Shown here one piece after another: positions 9,177 to 17,313 of a stretch of 64,000 bases of DNA. The first letter of the stretch is position 1; every line of letters starts with the position of its first letter. Under the pieces are notes generated by a model that was not told the origin of the DNA, searched no databases, and saw only the letters and a list, made by a program, of their open reading frames with translations. The translations under genes were made by a program, and so were the position numbers. This DNA comes from Geobacter sp. (GTDB lineage Bacteria; Desulfobacterota; Desulfuromonadia; Geobacterales; Geobacteraceae): the NCBI GenBank assembly GCA_003499925.1, contig DNRQ01000007.1, forward strand, positions 1 to 64,000, given 5' to 3'.

Positions 9177-9701
9177 TGTAATCTCCTGTAAATTAAAAAA
9201 ACATCGTTTTGCAACGCCGTATTCGGCTTGGTGGCGCTCGGAACGGCGCCTAATGTAATACGCGGCGCTGCATAAATCAACTGAAAAAGTGCCAATTAAT
9301 AAGCAAGATACAACTTTGTCGCCGGTCATTTGGCGTAATTGCGGGGGGATGGTCGGTTAAATCGCTGAGTGAGAGTTTCTATTAATGAATCAAAATTTCG
9401 GAATGAATTGGCGCCCGTGCCGGCCCTGGAAAAAACCGGGTATGACGATTTTTATGAAGCCGCCGCAATAAGGGGGGGAGCTTCTGCAGGCGCGGGGTGG
9501 TGCCGTTCGGATCAGGAGGAGATCCTGCCCGATCGGTGCCCGAGGCAACCCGGTCGGAGCAAAAGGATCCGATCAATATTGGTTAGAAACGCTGCATGTA
9601 TCAAGGGCGCGGGGGTGACGCTTCCGGGAGGGAATCTTCTGCTGCATTGGAGGGGGTGAAGTCGGCGCTGGTCGGTGTGAATTAATGGCCGGAGGGCCGC
9701 T
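9177..9701. other. Intergenic region upstream of the cytochrome gene; no gene seen
   Basis: The near half is AT-rich and should carry the cytochrome promoter on the minus strand; no confident -35/-10 or sigma-54 site was found. The far half (about 9420-9590) has GC-rich inverted repeats (for example CCGATCGG facing CCGGTCGG) that could form RNA structure. A 96-codon open frame at 9369-9659 has no convincing ribosome site or family features. Confidence 0.35.
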
Positions 9702-11564
9702 TCAGGCCGGCCGGGACAGGGTGACGATCCCTTCGGAGAGGGCGAACTCCAGGAAGGGGAGGAGTTCCGCCCCGGGGAGCCCGAGATCCCGGCAGAGGGC
9801 GAGCGCCGTGCGTTTGCCGTCCAGCGCGAGCAGGAGCTCGAAGTAGGGCCTGGAGACCGATTCGGTGCAGACCTCCCCGGCGGCGGGATAGATGACGGCG
9901 TACGATTGGGCAGGCTTGAAGCAGGAGGCGAAGGCCGGCAGTTCCATGTCGCCCGCCTCCAGGATGTCCAGGATCTCGTAGTTGAACCGGGCCAGCGCGG
10001 CAGAGGGCGCCAGTTGCAGGGGGCGCTGCAGAAGGTCGATCCCTTTCAGCTCCCTCGGGGCCGGGGGGACGGGAGGGGTTGCCAGCAGGGCGCAGGCGTA
10101 GTGGTGGTGGTAGTCGGCAAGATCGAGGGCGAGCGGCAGGAGCCGGCTCTTTTTCCTGTCCCGGAAGATCTCGCTCAGGAATTGCCGCTGCAGCCCCCAG
10201 ATCTCCTGCTCCGCGATCTCCTGCTCGCCCAGGGCCGACCTGGAGCCGAGGAAGCGGGAAAAAGCCGAGAGGAAGGCGGCTGGGGAGAGCTTCAAGGCCG
10301 CCAGCGTCGCGTTGAACCAGGCCACCGCCTTGCCGCGGCTGTAGAAGATGTCGCAGGCGGCCGCCAAAAGGCGTGCCTCCTCAAGCTCCCCGGCCGTGAA
10401 GTCGGGCGTGGAGAGGAGCGTATAGGGGGGGGAGGGGAGGTGTTTCAGCCCCAGCGCGTCCGCTTTGGCGTAGAGCCTGGTCCCCGGGAGCACGGCGAGC
10501 GGGAAGATGTCCAGGTGGTTCGGGTACAGGGAGAGGGCGAAGTCGAGCGAACTCCGGAACAGCGACAGGCTGTCGCCGGGAAGGCCGTAGATCAGGTCGA
10601 AGCCGAAGATGGCGCCGTGCCGGTTCAGAAGCGACACCCGGTAGGAGAAGTCGTCGGGGTCGAATCCGCGGCCCACAGCGCGCAGCACCCCGGGATCGGC
10701 GCTCTGCAGGCCGATCTGCAGCGAGCAGGTGACGGAGGCGAACAGCTCGGCCATTTCGGCGTCGATGAACTCGCTGCGCACCTCGAAGTGGAAGTGCACC
10801 TGCGGGGCGAGCCTCCCGATCAGCCGGAGGATCTCCTTGGCGCGCTTGGGCAGCTTGTTGAAGGTGGAGTCGAGCACGAACACCTGCGGCACGCGCAGGC
10901 GGGCGAAGAGGCGTAGCTCCGCCTCGATTCTCGCCAGCGCGAAGCGCCGCACCCCGCCGGCCCCCTTGTGGTCGAAGCAGAAGGCGCAGGCGAAGTCGCA
11001 GCCGCGGGAGAGCTGCCAGAGCGCGCCGCCCGGGAGGGCGGGGTCGAGCAGCCCCGAAAGGTAGGGGGACGGGATCGAGTCGATCTCGGCCGGCACCGGA
11101 AGCGCTCCGGGGAGCTCGCCCGGCATCAGGACTCCCGGCACCCCGGCCGGCCCCGCTCCCCGGAGCGCCAGGCGGACCGCCTGCACGAAGGGGAGCTCCC
11201 CCTCGCCGCGGACCAGGAACCGGAACACTCCGGAGTCGAGGAGCCCCGCCGGGTTGGCGGTGGGCTCGGCGCCGCCGGCGCAAAGCGTCAGCGCGGGGGC
11301 GATCCGGACCAGACGCTGCGCGATGGAGAGGGCATGGTCCCGGCTCCAGACGTAGATGGAGAAGGCGACCAGGTCGGGGGCCGTTTTCAGGATCGCCTCG
11401 GCGCACTCCCCGGGGGAGTCCTCCAGGAAGAACTCGGCGATCTCGACGCGGACCGCTCCCGAAACCTCCGGGTCCGCCAGCAGCGCCTCCTTCAGGAAGG
11501 CGCAGGCAAGGGGGACCGCCTGCGGGGAGCGCTGCGGGTGTATGGCGACCAGTGTTATGTTCAT
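9702..11564 (-). CDS. B12-binding-domain radical SAM protein
   Basis: The 620-residue protein starts with a cobalamin-binding-like Rossmann domain (MNITLVAIHP, then about residues 1-140). It is followed by a radical SAM domain with the cluster motif CxxxCxxC as CDFACAFC in LSRGCDFACAFCFD, which loads a 4Fe-4S cluster to cleave S-adenosylmethionine. A further ~200-residue C-terminal part has no recognised domain. The substrate is unknown; relatives include methyltransferases and cyclases. The ATG at 11564 overlaps the upstream gene's stop as ATGA, so translation is probably coupled. The open frame upstream of 11564 is only the shadow of that neighbouring gene. Confidence 0.85.
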   Translation of the reverse strand: MNITLVAIHPQRSPQAVPLACAFLKEALLADPEVSGAVRVEIAEFFLEDSPGECAEAILKTAPDLVAFSIYVWSRDHALSIAQRLVRIAPALTLCAGGAEPTANPAGLLDSGVFRFLVRGEGELPFVQAVRLALRGAGPAGVPGVLMPGELPGALPVPAEIDSIPSPYLSGLLDPALPGGALWQLSRGCDFACAFCFDHKGAGGVRRFALARIEAELRLFARLRVPQVFVLDSTFNKLPKRAKEILRLIGRLAPQVHFHFEVRSEFIDAEMAELFASVTCSLQIGLQSADPGVLRAVGRGFDPDDFSYRVSLLNRHGAIFGFDLIYGLPGDSLSLFRSSLDFALSLYPNHLDIFPLAVLPGTRLYAKADALGLKHLPSPPYTLLSTPDFTAGELEEARLLAAACDIFYSRGKAVAWFNATLAALKLSPAAFLSAFSRFLGSRSALGEQEIAEQEIWGLQRQFLSEIFRDRKKSRLLPLALDLADYHHHYACALLATPPVPPAPRELKGIDLLQRPLQLAPSAALARFNYEILDILEAGDMELPAFASCFKPAQSYAVIYPAAGEVCTESVSRPYFELLLALDGKRTALALCRDLGLPGAELLPFLEFALSEGIVTLSRPA

Positions 11565-12115
11565 GAGCTCTTCGGGCGGGCCTTCAGGCGCGGCTTGCCG
11601 TCTTCGATCACCACCACGAAACTGACGTCGCTGCAGCGGTACTTTTCCATTATGGCGGGCTTTTGCCGCTCGATCGCCTGGGCGATCTTCTCGCGGGAGA
11701 GATTTTCCACCGGGAGGTTGCACGAAACGCGCGCGTTGCGGTACTCTTGGTAGATCCTGTCGAGCTGCAGTTCGGAAGCGGGGGGGGGCGCTTCGGCGCC
11801 GCGCTCCCTGGCCGCGTCCGGGCGGCGCAGCGACATCTTGAAGCGGTCCCTCTCGTACTTGCCCTCCTCCATCAGGCGGTTGATGCGGGTCCATTTCTGC
11901 TTGTGGACGCTGAGGGCCGCGGCGAGGGAATCGTACTTGAACCTTTGCATGGTGTTGGGGATGCCCACGTTCCGGTAGCGCATCACCAGACGCTCCACCT
12001 CCTCAAGCAGCTTGAGCGGTTCCCTCTTCTCAACCCCGAAGAAGTACTGCTCGTACTTGACGATGAGCTCGCGCAGCTCCAGTTCCAGTCGCGCTATGTC
12101 CTCGGGAATTCCCAT
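11561..12115 (-). CDS. Conserved coiled-coil protein coupled to the radical SAM gene
   Basis: The 184 residues are highly charged. An N-terminal helix (MGIPEDIARLELELRELI, then YEQYFFGVEKREP) is followed by a basic middle part and a C-terminal segment that resembles the short domain NCBI names after Myxococcus MXAN_5187; that name is recalled, not checked. No signal peptide or membrane segment is seen. Start 12115 is set by a GGAGG site; the frame extends upstream to 12253 without such support. The ATGA overlap with the radical SAM gene indicates a two-gene operon and a joint task, but the function is unknown. Confidence 0.75.
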   Translation of the reverse strand: MGIPEDIARLELELRELIVKYEQYFFGVEKREPLKLLEEVERLVMRYRNVGIPNTMQRFKYDSLAAALSVHKQKWTRINRLMEEGKYERDRFKMSLRRPDAARERGAEAPPPASELQLDRIYQEYRNARVSCNLPVENLSREKIAQAIERQKPAIMEKYRCSDVSFVVVIEDGKPRLKARPKSS

Positions 12116-12277
12116 GCATCCTCCAAGGCGACTATAACGGGAAGTTACAGTCGTGTAAATGGTAAAAAACAGCCGGTGAACGGCCGGAGCAGTGAGTGAA
12201 ACACCTTGACGAGCTGGGCTATTGTTGATAAAAATAACCTTTTCCTCTAGCATGCATCAGGCCAAAGGAGGTCCGAG

Positions 12278-13651
12278 ATGGCGAAGATATCTGCAATCGT
12301 GCTGGCGGCCGGTATGGGGACCAGAATGAAGTCCGGCTTGGTCAAGGTGATGCACCCGCTGGCGGGCCTCCCGATGATCGCCTGGCCGGTCGCCGCAGCC
12401 TTCGAGGCGGGGGTTTCCGGCTGCGTGCTGGTGGTCGGGCATCAGGAGGAAAAGGTGCGCGCCCACTTCGCGCAGCGGCCGGAGATCCGCTTTGCCGTGC
12501 AGTCCGAACAGCTGGGAACCGGCCACGCGGTCCGCTGCGCCATGTCGGAGCTGGGTGAGGGGGCGGGTACCGTCCTGATCCTCTGCGGCGACACCCCGCT
12601 GATCACGGCTGCGACCCTGGCGGGGATGCTCCGGGCACATGAGGCAAGCGGTGCCGCCGTCACCGTGATGACCGCGACCTTGGCCGAGCCGTTTGGCTAC
12701 GGCCGGATCGTCAAGGTGGCCGATGCATACGTCACGGCGATCACCGAGGAGAAGGACGCCTCCCCGGAGGAGCGGCAGATCCGCGAGGTGAACGCCGGCG
12801 TCTACTGCGTGGACCGGGAATTTCTCCAGGGGGCCGTGGCCTCCCTCAATAACGACAACGCGCAGGGCGAATATTATCTGACCGACGTGGTGCGTCAGGC
12901 GGCCCGGCAGGGGCTCAAGTGCATGAGTTTCGCCGTGGCGGACGCCGAGGAGATTACCGGGGTGAACGACCGGGTGCAGCTCGCCGAAGCGGGGAGGGTG
13001 CTGCGCGGCCGCATCAACCGGGAGCTCATGCTCTCCGGCGTCACCATGATCGACCCGCAGGCGGTCTATGTGGACCGCGGGGTGCGCATCGGCCGCGACA
13101 GCGTGATCCATCCCGGTGCCACCATCACCGGCGAGACCGTGATCGGTGAGCGCTGCGAGATCGGGCAGGGGGCGCTGATCCGCTCCTGCATCATAGCCGA
13201 CGACGTGGTGGTCAAGGCGGGGAGCGTCATGGAGCAGTCCCTGGTGCGCGAGGCGGTAGCGATCGGACCGATGGCGCATCTGCGGCCGGGGAGCGAGCTG
13301 TCGGCCCACGTCAAGATAGGGAATTTCGTGGAGACCAAGAAGATATTCATGGGAGAGGGGTCCAAGGCCTCCCATCTCACCTACCTGGGAGACGCCACCA
13401 TCGGCAGGAACGTGAACATCGGTTGCGGCACCATCACCTGCAACTACGACGGCGTCAAAAAGCATCAGACGGTGATCGAGGACGAGGTCTTCGTGGGAAG
13501 CGACGTGCAGTTCGTGGCGCCGGTCACGGTGGGGAGAAATTCGCTGATAGCGGCCGGCACCACGGTGACCGCGAACGTCCCCGCCGACTCGCTCGCCATC
13601 GCCCGGGCGCCCCAGGTAAACAAGGAAGGCTGGAAGCTGAGGAAAAAATAA
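12278..13651 (+). CDS. glmU: Bifunctional UDP-N-acetylglucosamine pyrophosphorylase / glucosamine-1-phosphate N-acetyltransferase
   Basis: Makes UDP-GlcNAc, the precursor of peptidoglycan and LPS, in the cytoplasm. The 457 residues match the family length. The N-terminal half has the nucleotidyltransferase signature LAAGMGTRMKS (residues 9-19) and GTGHA. The C-terminal half is a left-handed beta-helix of hexapeptide repeats carrying the acetyltransferase site, including NYDGVKKHQT. A strong AAAGGAGG ribosome site precedes the ATG. glmS follows 69 bp downstream on the same strand, so the pair forms an amino-sugar operon that supplies successive steps of one pathway (glmM is not nearby). Confidence 0.97.
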   Translation: MAKISAIVLAAGMGTRMKSGLVKVMHPLAGLPMIAWPVAAAFEAGVSGCVLVVGHQEEKVRAHFAQRPEIRFAVQSEQLGTGHAVRCAMSELGEGAGTVLILCGDTPLITAATLAGMLRAHEASGAAVTVMTATLAEPFGYGRIVKVADAYVTAITEEKDASPEERQIREVNAGVYCVDREFLQGAVASLNNDNAQGEYYLTDVVRQAARQGLKCMSFAVADAEEITGVNDRVQLAEAGRVLRGRINRELMLSGVTMIDPQAVYVDRGVRIGRDSVIHPGATITGETVIGERCEIGQGALIRSCIIADDVVVKAGSVMEQSLVREAVAIGPMAHLRPGSELSAHVKIGNFVETKKIFMGEGSKASHLTYLGDATIGRNVNIGCGTITCNYDGVKKHQTVIEDEVFVGSDVQFVAPVTVGRNSLIAAGTTVTANVPADSLAIARAPQVNKEGWKLRKK

Positions 13652-13720
13652 AATCGTTCCCGGTTCTCGGATCGGGTGGCACTCCTGCCCCCCGGAACGC
13701 CCGGAAATTTCGGAGTCAAA

Positions 13721-15550
13721 ATGTGCGGCATTGTAGGGTATACCGGCAGGCAGGACGCCACCTCCATCATCATCGAGGGGCTTAGAAAGCTTGAGTACCG
13801 GGGTTACGACTCGGCGGGAATCTGCACCATAAGCGGCGGCGCGGCGAGCATCAGGCGCAGCGAAGGGAAGCTGGTCAACCTGGAACGCCTGCTCCTGGCA
13901 GAGCCGGTCGCCGGGTCGCTCGGCATCGGGCACACCCGCTGGGCCACCCACGGCAGACCGTCCGAGATCAACGCCCATCCGCACCAGGCGGGGAGCGTGG
14001 TGGTGGTGCATAACGGCATCATCGAGAACTACCTGCAGCTGCGCGACGAGCTGAAGGCGGCCGGGCATATCTTCAAGAGCGAGACCGACACCGAGGTGGT
14101 TTCCCACCTGATCGAGGAGCGCCGCAAGGTGAGCGGCAGCTTCGAGGCCGCGGTGCGCGAGGCGCTTTTGCTGCTCAAGGGGGCCTATGCGCTTTGCATC
14201 GTCAGCGTGGAGGAGCCGGATGTGCTGATAGCCGCGAAGCTCGGCTCGCCGATGGTGGTAGGCCTTGGAGACGGGGAGTTCTACGTCGCCTCCGACATCC
14301 CCGCGATCCTCGCCCACACCCGTTCCATGATTTTCATGGAGGACGGCGAGATGGCGGTGTTCAGGGGGGGGGCGGCCTATTTCAGCACCGTCGAGGGGGT
14401 CCCGCTCGAGAAGAGTCCGCGCCACATCGACTGGTCCTCGCACATGGCCGAGAAGGGTGGCTACCGCCACTTCATGCTGAAGGAGATCTTCGAGCAGCCC
14501 CGCGCCGTCAGGGACACCATCGCCGGGAGGCTCAGGGAAGAGCAGGGGGACGTCTACCTTGAGGATCTTGCCATGAGCGACGCCGATCTGAACGCCGTGG
14601 ACAGGATCTGCATCATCGCCTGCGGCACCTCCTGGCATGCCGCGCTGGTCGGCAAGTTTCTCATCGAGGAGCACTGCCGCGTTCCGGTGGAGGTCGACAT
14701 CGCCTCCGAGTTCCGCTACCGCAACCCGGTGATCGACCAGAAGACCCTGGTCATCCTGATCTCCCAGTCCGGCGAGACCGCCGACACCCTGGCCGCCATG
14801 CGCGAGTCGAGGAGGCGCGGCGGCAAATGCGTCGCCGTCTGCAACGTGGTCGACTCCTCCATCGCCCGCGAGGCCGACGGCGTCATCTACACCCATGCCG
14901 GGCCCGAGATCGGAGTCGCCTCGACCAAGGCGTTCGTCACCCAGCTGATTGCCCTTTATCTCTTCACCATCCGTCTGGGGCGTGCCCGCGGCAAGATGGA
15001 CATCGAGCAGGGGAGGGCGCTGATCGCCTCCATCGTAAGGGTCCCCGCCCTGATGGAGGAGGCCCTGAAGCTGAACGAGCAGGTGGAGAGGGTTGCCCGC
15101 AACTACATGCAGGCCCGCGACTTTCTGTATCTGGGGCGCGGCATGAACTATCCGATCGCCCTGGAAGGTGCGCTGAAGCTCAAGGAAATCTCCTACATAC
15201 ATGCCGAGGGGTATGCGGCAGGCGAGATGAAGCACGGGCCGATCGCGCTGATCGACGAGCACATGCCGGTCGTGGTGCTGGTCCCCAAGGGGCCGAACTA
15301 CGAGAAGGTCTGCTCCAACATGGAGGAGGTCATCGCGCGCGGCGGGCGGGTCATCGCGGTCTGTTCGGCGGGAGACGCCGAGGTGCGGGACAAGGTGGAG
15401 GTCGCGCTGGAGATTCCGCTGGACGGCGAGGAAGTGAGTCCGATCATCCTCTCCATTCCGATGCAGCTTCTGGCCTATCATGTGGCGGTGCTCAAGGGGA
15501 CCGACGTCGACCAGCCGAGGAACCTCGCCAAGAGCGTCACGGTGGAGTAG
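13721..15550 (+). CDS. glmS: Glutamine-fructose-6-phosphate aminotransferase (isomerising)
   Basis: First committed step to glucosamine-6-phosphate. The 609 residues begin MCGIVGYTG, where Cys2 (Cys1 after Met removal) is the glutaminase nucleophile; this fixes the start at 13721, although the frame is open upstream. The glutaminase domain ([18 protein letters not shown]) is followed by two sugar isomerase (SIS) domains ([17 protein letters not shown]) and the conserved C-terminal KSVTVE. A GGAG ribosome site precedes it, and a strong terminator follows. No glmS ribozyme-like structure was recognised; the gene shares a transcript with glmU. Confidence 0.97.
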   Translation: MCGIVGYTGRQDATSIIIEGLRKLEYRGYDSAGICTISGGAASIRRSEGKLVNLERLLLAEPVAGSLGIGHTRWATHGRPSEINAHPHQAGSVVVVHNGIIENYLQLRDELKAAGHIFKSETDTEVVSHLIEERRKVSGSFEAAVREALLLLKGAYALCIVSVEEPDVLIAAKLGSPMVVGLGDGEFYVASDIPAILAHTRSMIFMEDGEMAVFRGGAAYFSTVEGVPLEKSPRHIDWSSHMAEKGGYRHFMLKEIFEQPRAVRDTIAGRLREEQGDVYLEDLAMSDADLNAVDRICIIACGTSWHAALVGKFLIEEHCRVPVEVDIASEFRYRNPVIDQKTLVILISQSGETADTLAAMRESRRRGGKCVAVCNVVDSSIAREADGVIYTHAGPEIGVASTKAFVTQLIALYLFTIRLGRARGKMDIEQGRALIASIVRVPALMEEALKLNEQVERVARNYMQARDFLYLGRGMNYPIALEGALKLKEISYIHAEGYAAGEMKHGPIALIDEHMPVVVLVPKGPNYEKVCSNMEEVIARGGRVIAVCSAGDAEVRDKVEVALEIPLDGEEVSPIILSIPMQLLAYHVAVLKGTDVDQPRNLAKSVTVE

Positions 15551-15591
15551 GGGTGGAGAGCTGAAAGTCGTAGTAACAATTTGGAGATGAA

Positions 15592-15621
15592 AAGGCCGCT
15601 TTTGCAATAGCGGCCTTTTTT
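15592..15621 (+). terminator. Rho-independent terminator after glmS
   Basis: GGCCGCT / AGCGGCC stem with an eight-base loop and a T-run. Confidence 0.92.
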
Positions 15622-15695
15622 ATGAGACAAGGCTGATGATGCCTTTGCTGCAGAGGGTCGGCTGTAAAGGTACCGACTAAAGGGAGACCAAACGC

Positions 15696-15872
15696 ATGTT
15701 CGAATCACAGTACAACGAGGAAATGGAAGCCGAGGTTGAGCGGCTGGAGGCGAAAAAACGAGCGGCGGATGCGGGCCACCCGGAATGGGACAACGCCTGC
15801 GCCGTCTGCGGCGACCAGATTGCCGACACAACTGCCCAGCATTGCAATGGTTGCTCTCTACCAAGGGTTTAA
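15696..15872 (+). CDS. Small protein with two CxxC motifs (58 aa)
   Basis: An ATG preceded by AGGGAGA opens a 58-codon frame. The first half is a Glu-rich helix (EEMEAEVERLEAKKRA) and the second half carries CAVC and CNGC, fifteen residues apart, a spacing suited to a small zinc ribbon. Codon use looks like real coding sequence. It lies alone between the glmS terminator and a convergent gene. No function is known; a regulatory or protein-protein role is a guess. Confidence 0.7.
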   Translation: MFESQYNEEMEAEVERLEAKKRAADAGHPEWDNACAVCGDQIADTTAQHCNGCSLPRV

Positions 15873-15891
15873 CGGGATCGCCTGGAATAGG

Positions 15892-16635
15892 CTAGGTTAC
15901 CTTCTTCAAGGGCCAGATCGAGGTGTCCTGCAGTTCCGAATAATGCAAAAGCGGGTGCCCTTCCGGCTTTGGCAACCGCTGCGCTTCCAGCAGGGTCGAA
16001 CGACAGCTGATTAGCTCGGCCGTCTGCAACTTCCACGGGGGATGGAAGATACGGGCACGGTAAAGGTCGTTTCCGGCCGCGGCATACAGGCAGTAGCGCT
16101 CCACCAGGAAAAATTCCAGCGACTCCGGTTCCGCCTCGCCAACCATATCCCCTTTCAGCCAGGAAACCTTCAACACGGCAGGTTCAGCCGCGGAACCGGC
16201 ACGCCTGGAACTGTAGACTATCTTCTCCTTCTCCTCCCGAACGATGATCTCTGCATAACGGTAGGGCAAACGGTAGGCTGCAGAAGCGCCTATGACGGCG
16301 AGCAGGCTGCTTGCGTCCAGAGAAAAGAACCATACCCCCGGCACCCCGTCATGATGAACGTAGGTCCGGACGTTGACTTCATCGAAATCGCTCAGCCAGG
16401 GCAGCGCCGGGAGAAAGGCCGGACGAAGGTTCCTGACCAGGAAGGGGGTTATCCCGACCCACGCCTCGCCATCGAAGGTGTCGATCCGCAACCGCTCGGG
16501 AACATGAGGACGCAGCAACTCAGCTGGCAACCGCCAATGCATGAACAGCAGCTTGCGCCACGACTGATACATGAGCGGCAATACCCCGGGACGCTGCCGA
16601 ATGGAGAGCCTGTCGATGACATCTGGGCGAGCCAT
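15892..16635 (-). CDS. YqjF family protein (DUF2071)
   Basis: The ~247-residue protein shows the DUF2071/YqjF pattern: a W-rich N-terminus (MHWRLPAELLRPHVPERL), GEAWVGITPFLV, the block FDEVNVRTYV, and GVWFFSLDASS. The biochemical role of the family is not established. Start 16635 (MARPDVID, site GGAGGAAGAGG) is preferred; an ATG at 16680 in the same frame also has a GGAGG site, so a protein fifteen residues longer is possible. It lies just upstream (minus strand order) of the small gene 15696-15872, which converges on it. Confidence 0.8.
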   Translation of the reverse strand: MARPDVIDRLSIRQRPGVLPLMYQSWRKLLFMHWRLPAELLRPHVPERLRIDTFDGEAWVGITPFLVRNLRPAFLPALPWLSDFDEVNVRTYVHHDGVPGVWFFSLDASSLLAVIGASAAYRLPYRYAEIIVREEKEKIVYSSRRAGSAAEPAVLKVSWLKGDMVGEAEPESLEFFLVERYCLYAAAGNDLYRARIFHPPWKLQTAELISCRSTLLEAQRLPKPEGHPLLHYSELQDTSIWPLKKVT

Positions 16636-16713
16636 ACCTCTTCCTCCAGGATGCTCCATCGATGCGAGCTGGAGCGTCATCCCATCCTCCAGGGCAGCTA
16701 TGACAACGGGGCT

Positions 16714-17016
16714 CTATTCCGAGTCGACCAGGGGCCGTATCTCGCCGGTTTTCCCGCAAATGGGAAAAACGGGCTCTTCGGCCAGCTTCCGGCTATCGCA
16801 GATCCCGCAGCGCCATTCATTGAAGACCGTGCTGAAGTAAATCGAGTTCCCCTGGTGGTGGATGAACCCCTTGGTGGCGATGTCCCAGACCCCTTGGTGC
16901 CCGCAGCGCGGGCACAAGCCGGGCTCGGCGTTGGAGATCCTGTAGTTGCACGATTTCTCCAGGAGCTGCACTTCGCGGCTGACTATCTCCTGATACTGCT
17001 CCTTGCTCTCATACAT
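16714..17016 (-). CDS. Small zinc-ribbon-like protein (100 aa)
   Basis: Cysteine pairs CPRC, CGIC and a later ICG suggest a zinc ribbon. The N-terminal ~30 residues (MYESKEQYQEIVSREV) are helical and charged. The ATG at 17016 has GGAGG eight bases upstream; the frame is open to 17052 without such a site. It precedes the YqjF-like gene on the same strand with a gap of about 80 bases, so they may be co-transcribed. The function is unknown. Confidence 0.7.
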   Translation of the reverse strand: MYESKEQYQEIVSREVQLLEKSCNYRISNAEPGLCPRCGHQGVWDIATKGFIHHQGNSIYFSTVFNEWRCGICDSRKLAEEPVFPICGKTGEIRPLVDSE

Positions 17017-17313
17017 GGCTGTTCCCTCCAATGGGATCACCGGCTCGCTCAAGCTGCCAAGTCACCCCACGCTGTTTTCTCCATGACATCCCCGGTTAGA
17101 AAATAATAGGGATAGTTGCTCCATATGCAAGCACCGGGACGGCATTGCCGATATCAGGAGGCCTCTCTTCAAGGATACATTGGCGCAGCGGCGACCGCAC
17201 CCACATTTTCCTTCCGGGAATTCCCTTTTGACCAAAAAGAGGCGAGGTGGTATAAAAGAGGCGCAGCGCACCCCGGGCGGCATCTATAGCGCCGTCAGGC
17301 CTCAAGGAATATC

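Noticed and set aside
9420..9590. Possible riboswitch (SAM, SAH or cobalamin type) near the radical SAM gene
   Set aside because: Inverted repeats exist, but no family core could be matched, and it lies at the 3' end of the radical SAM gene rather than in a leader.
9369..9659. 96-codon open frame
   Set aside because: Poor ribosome site, no family features, biased composition; explained by low stop density.
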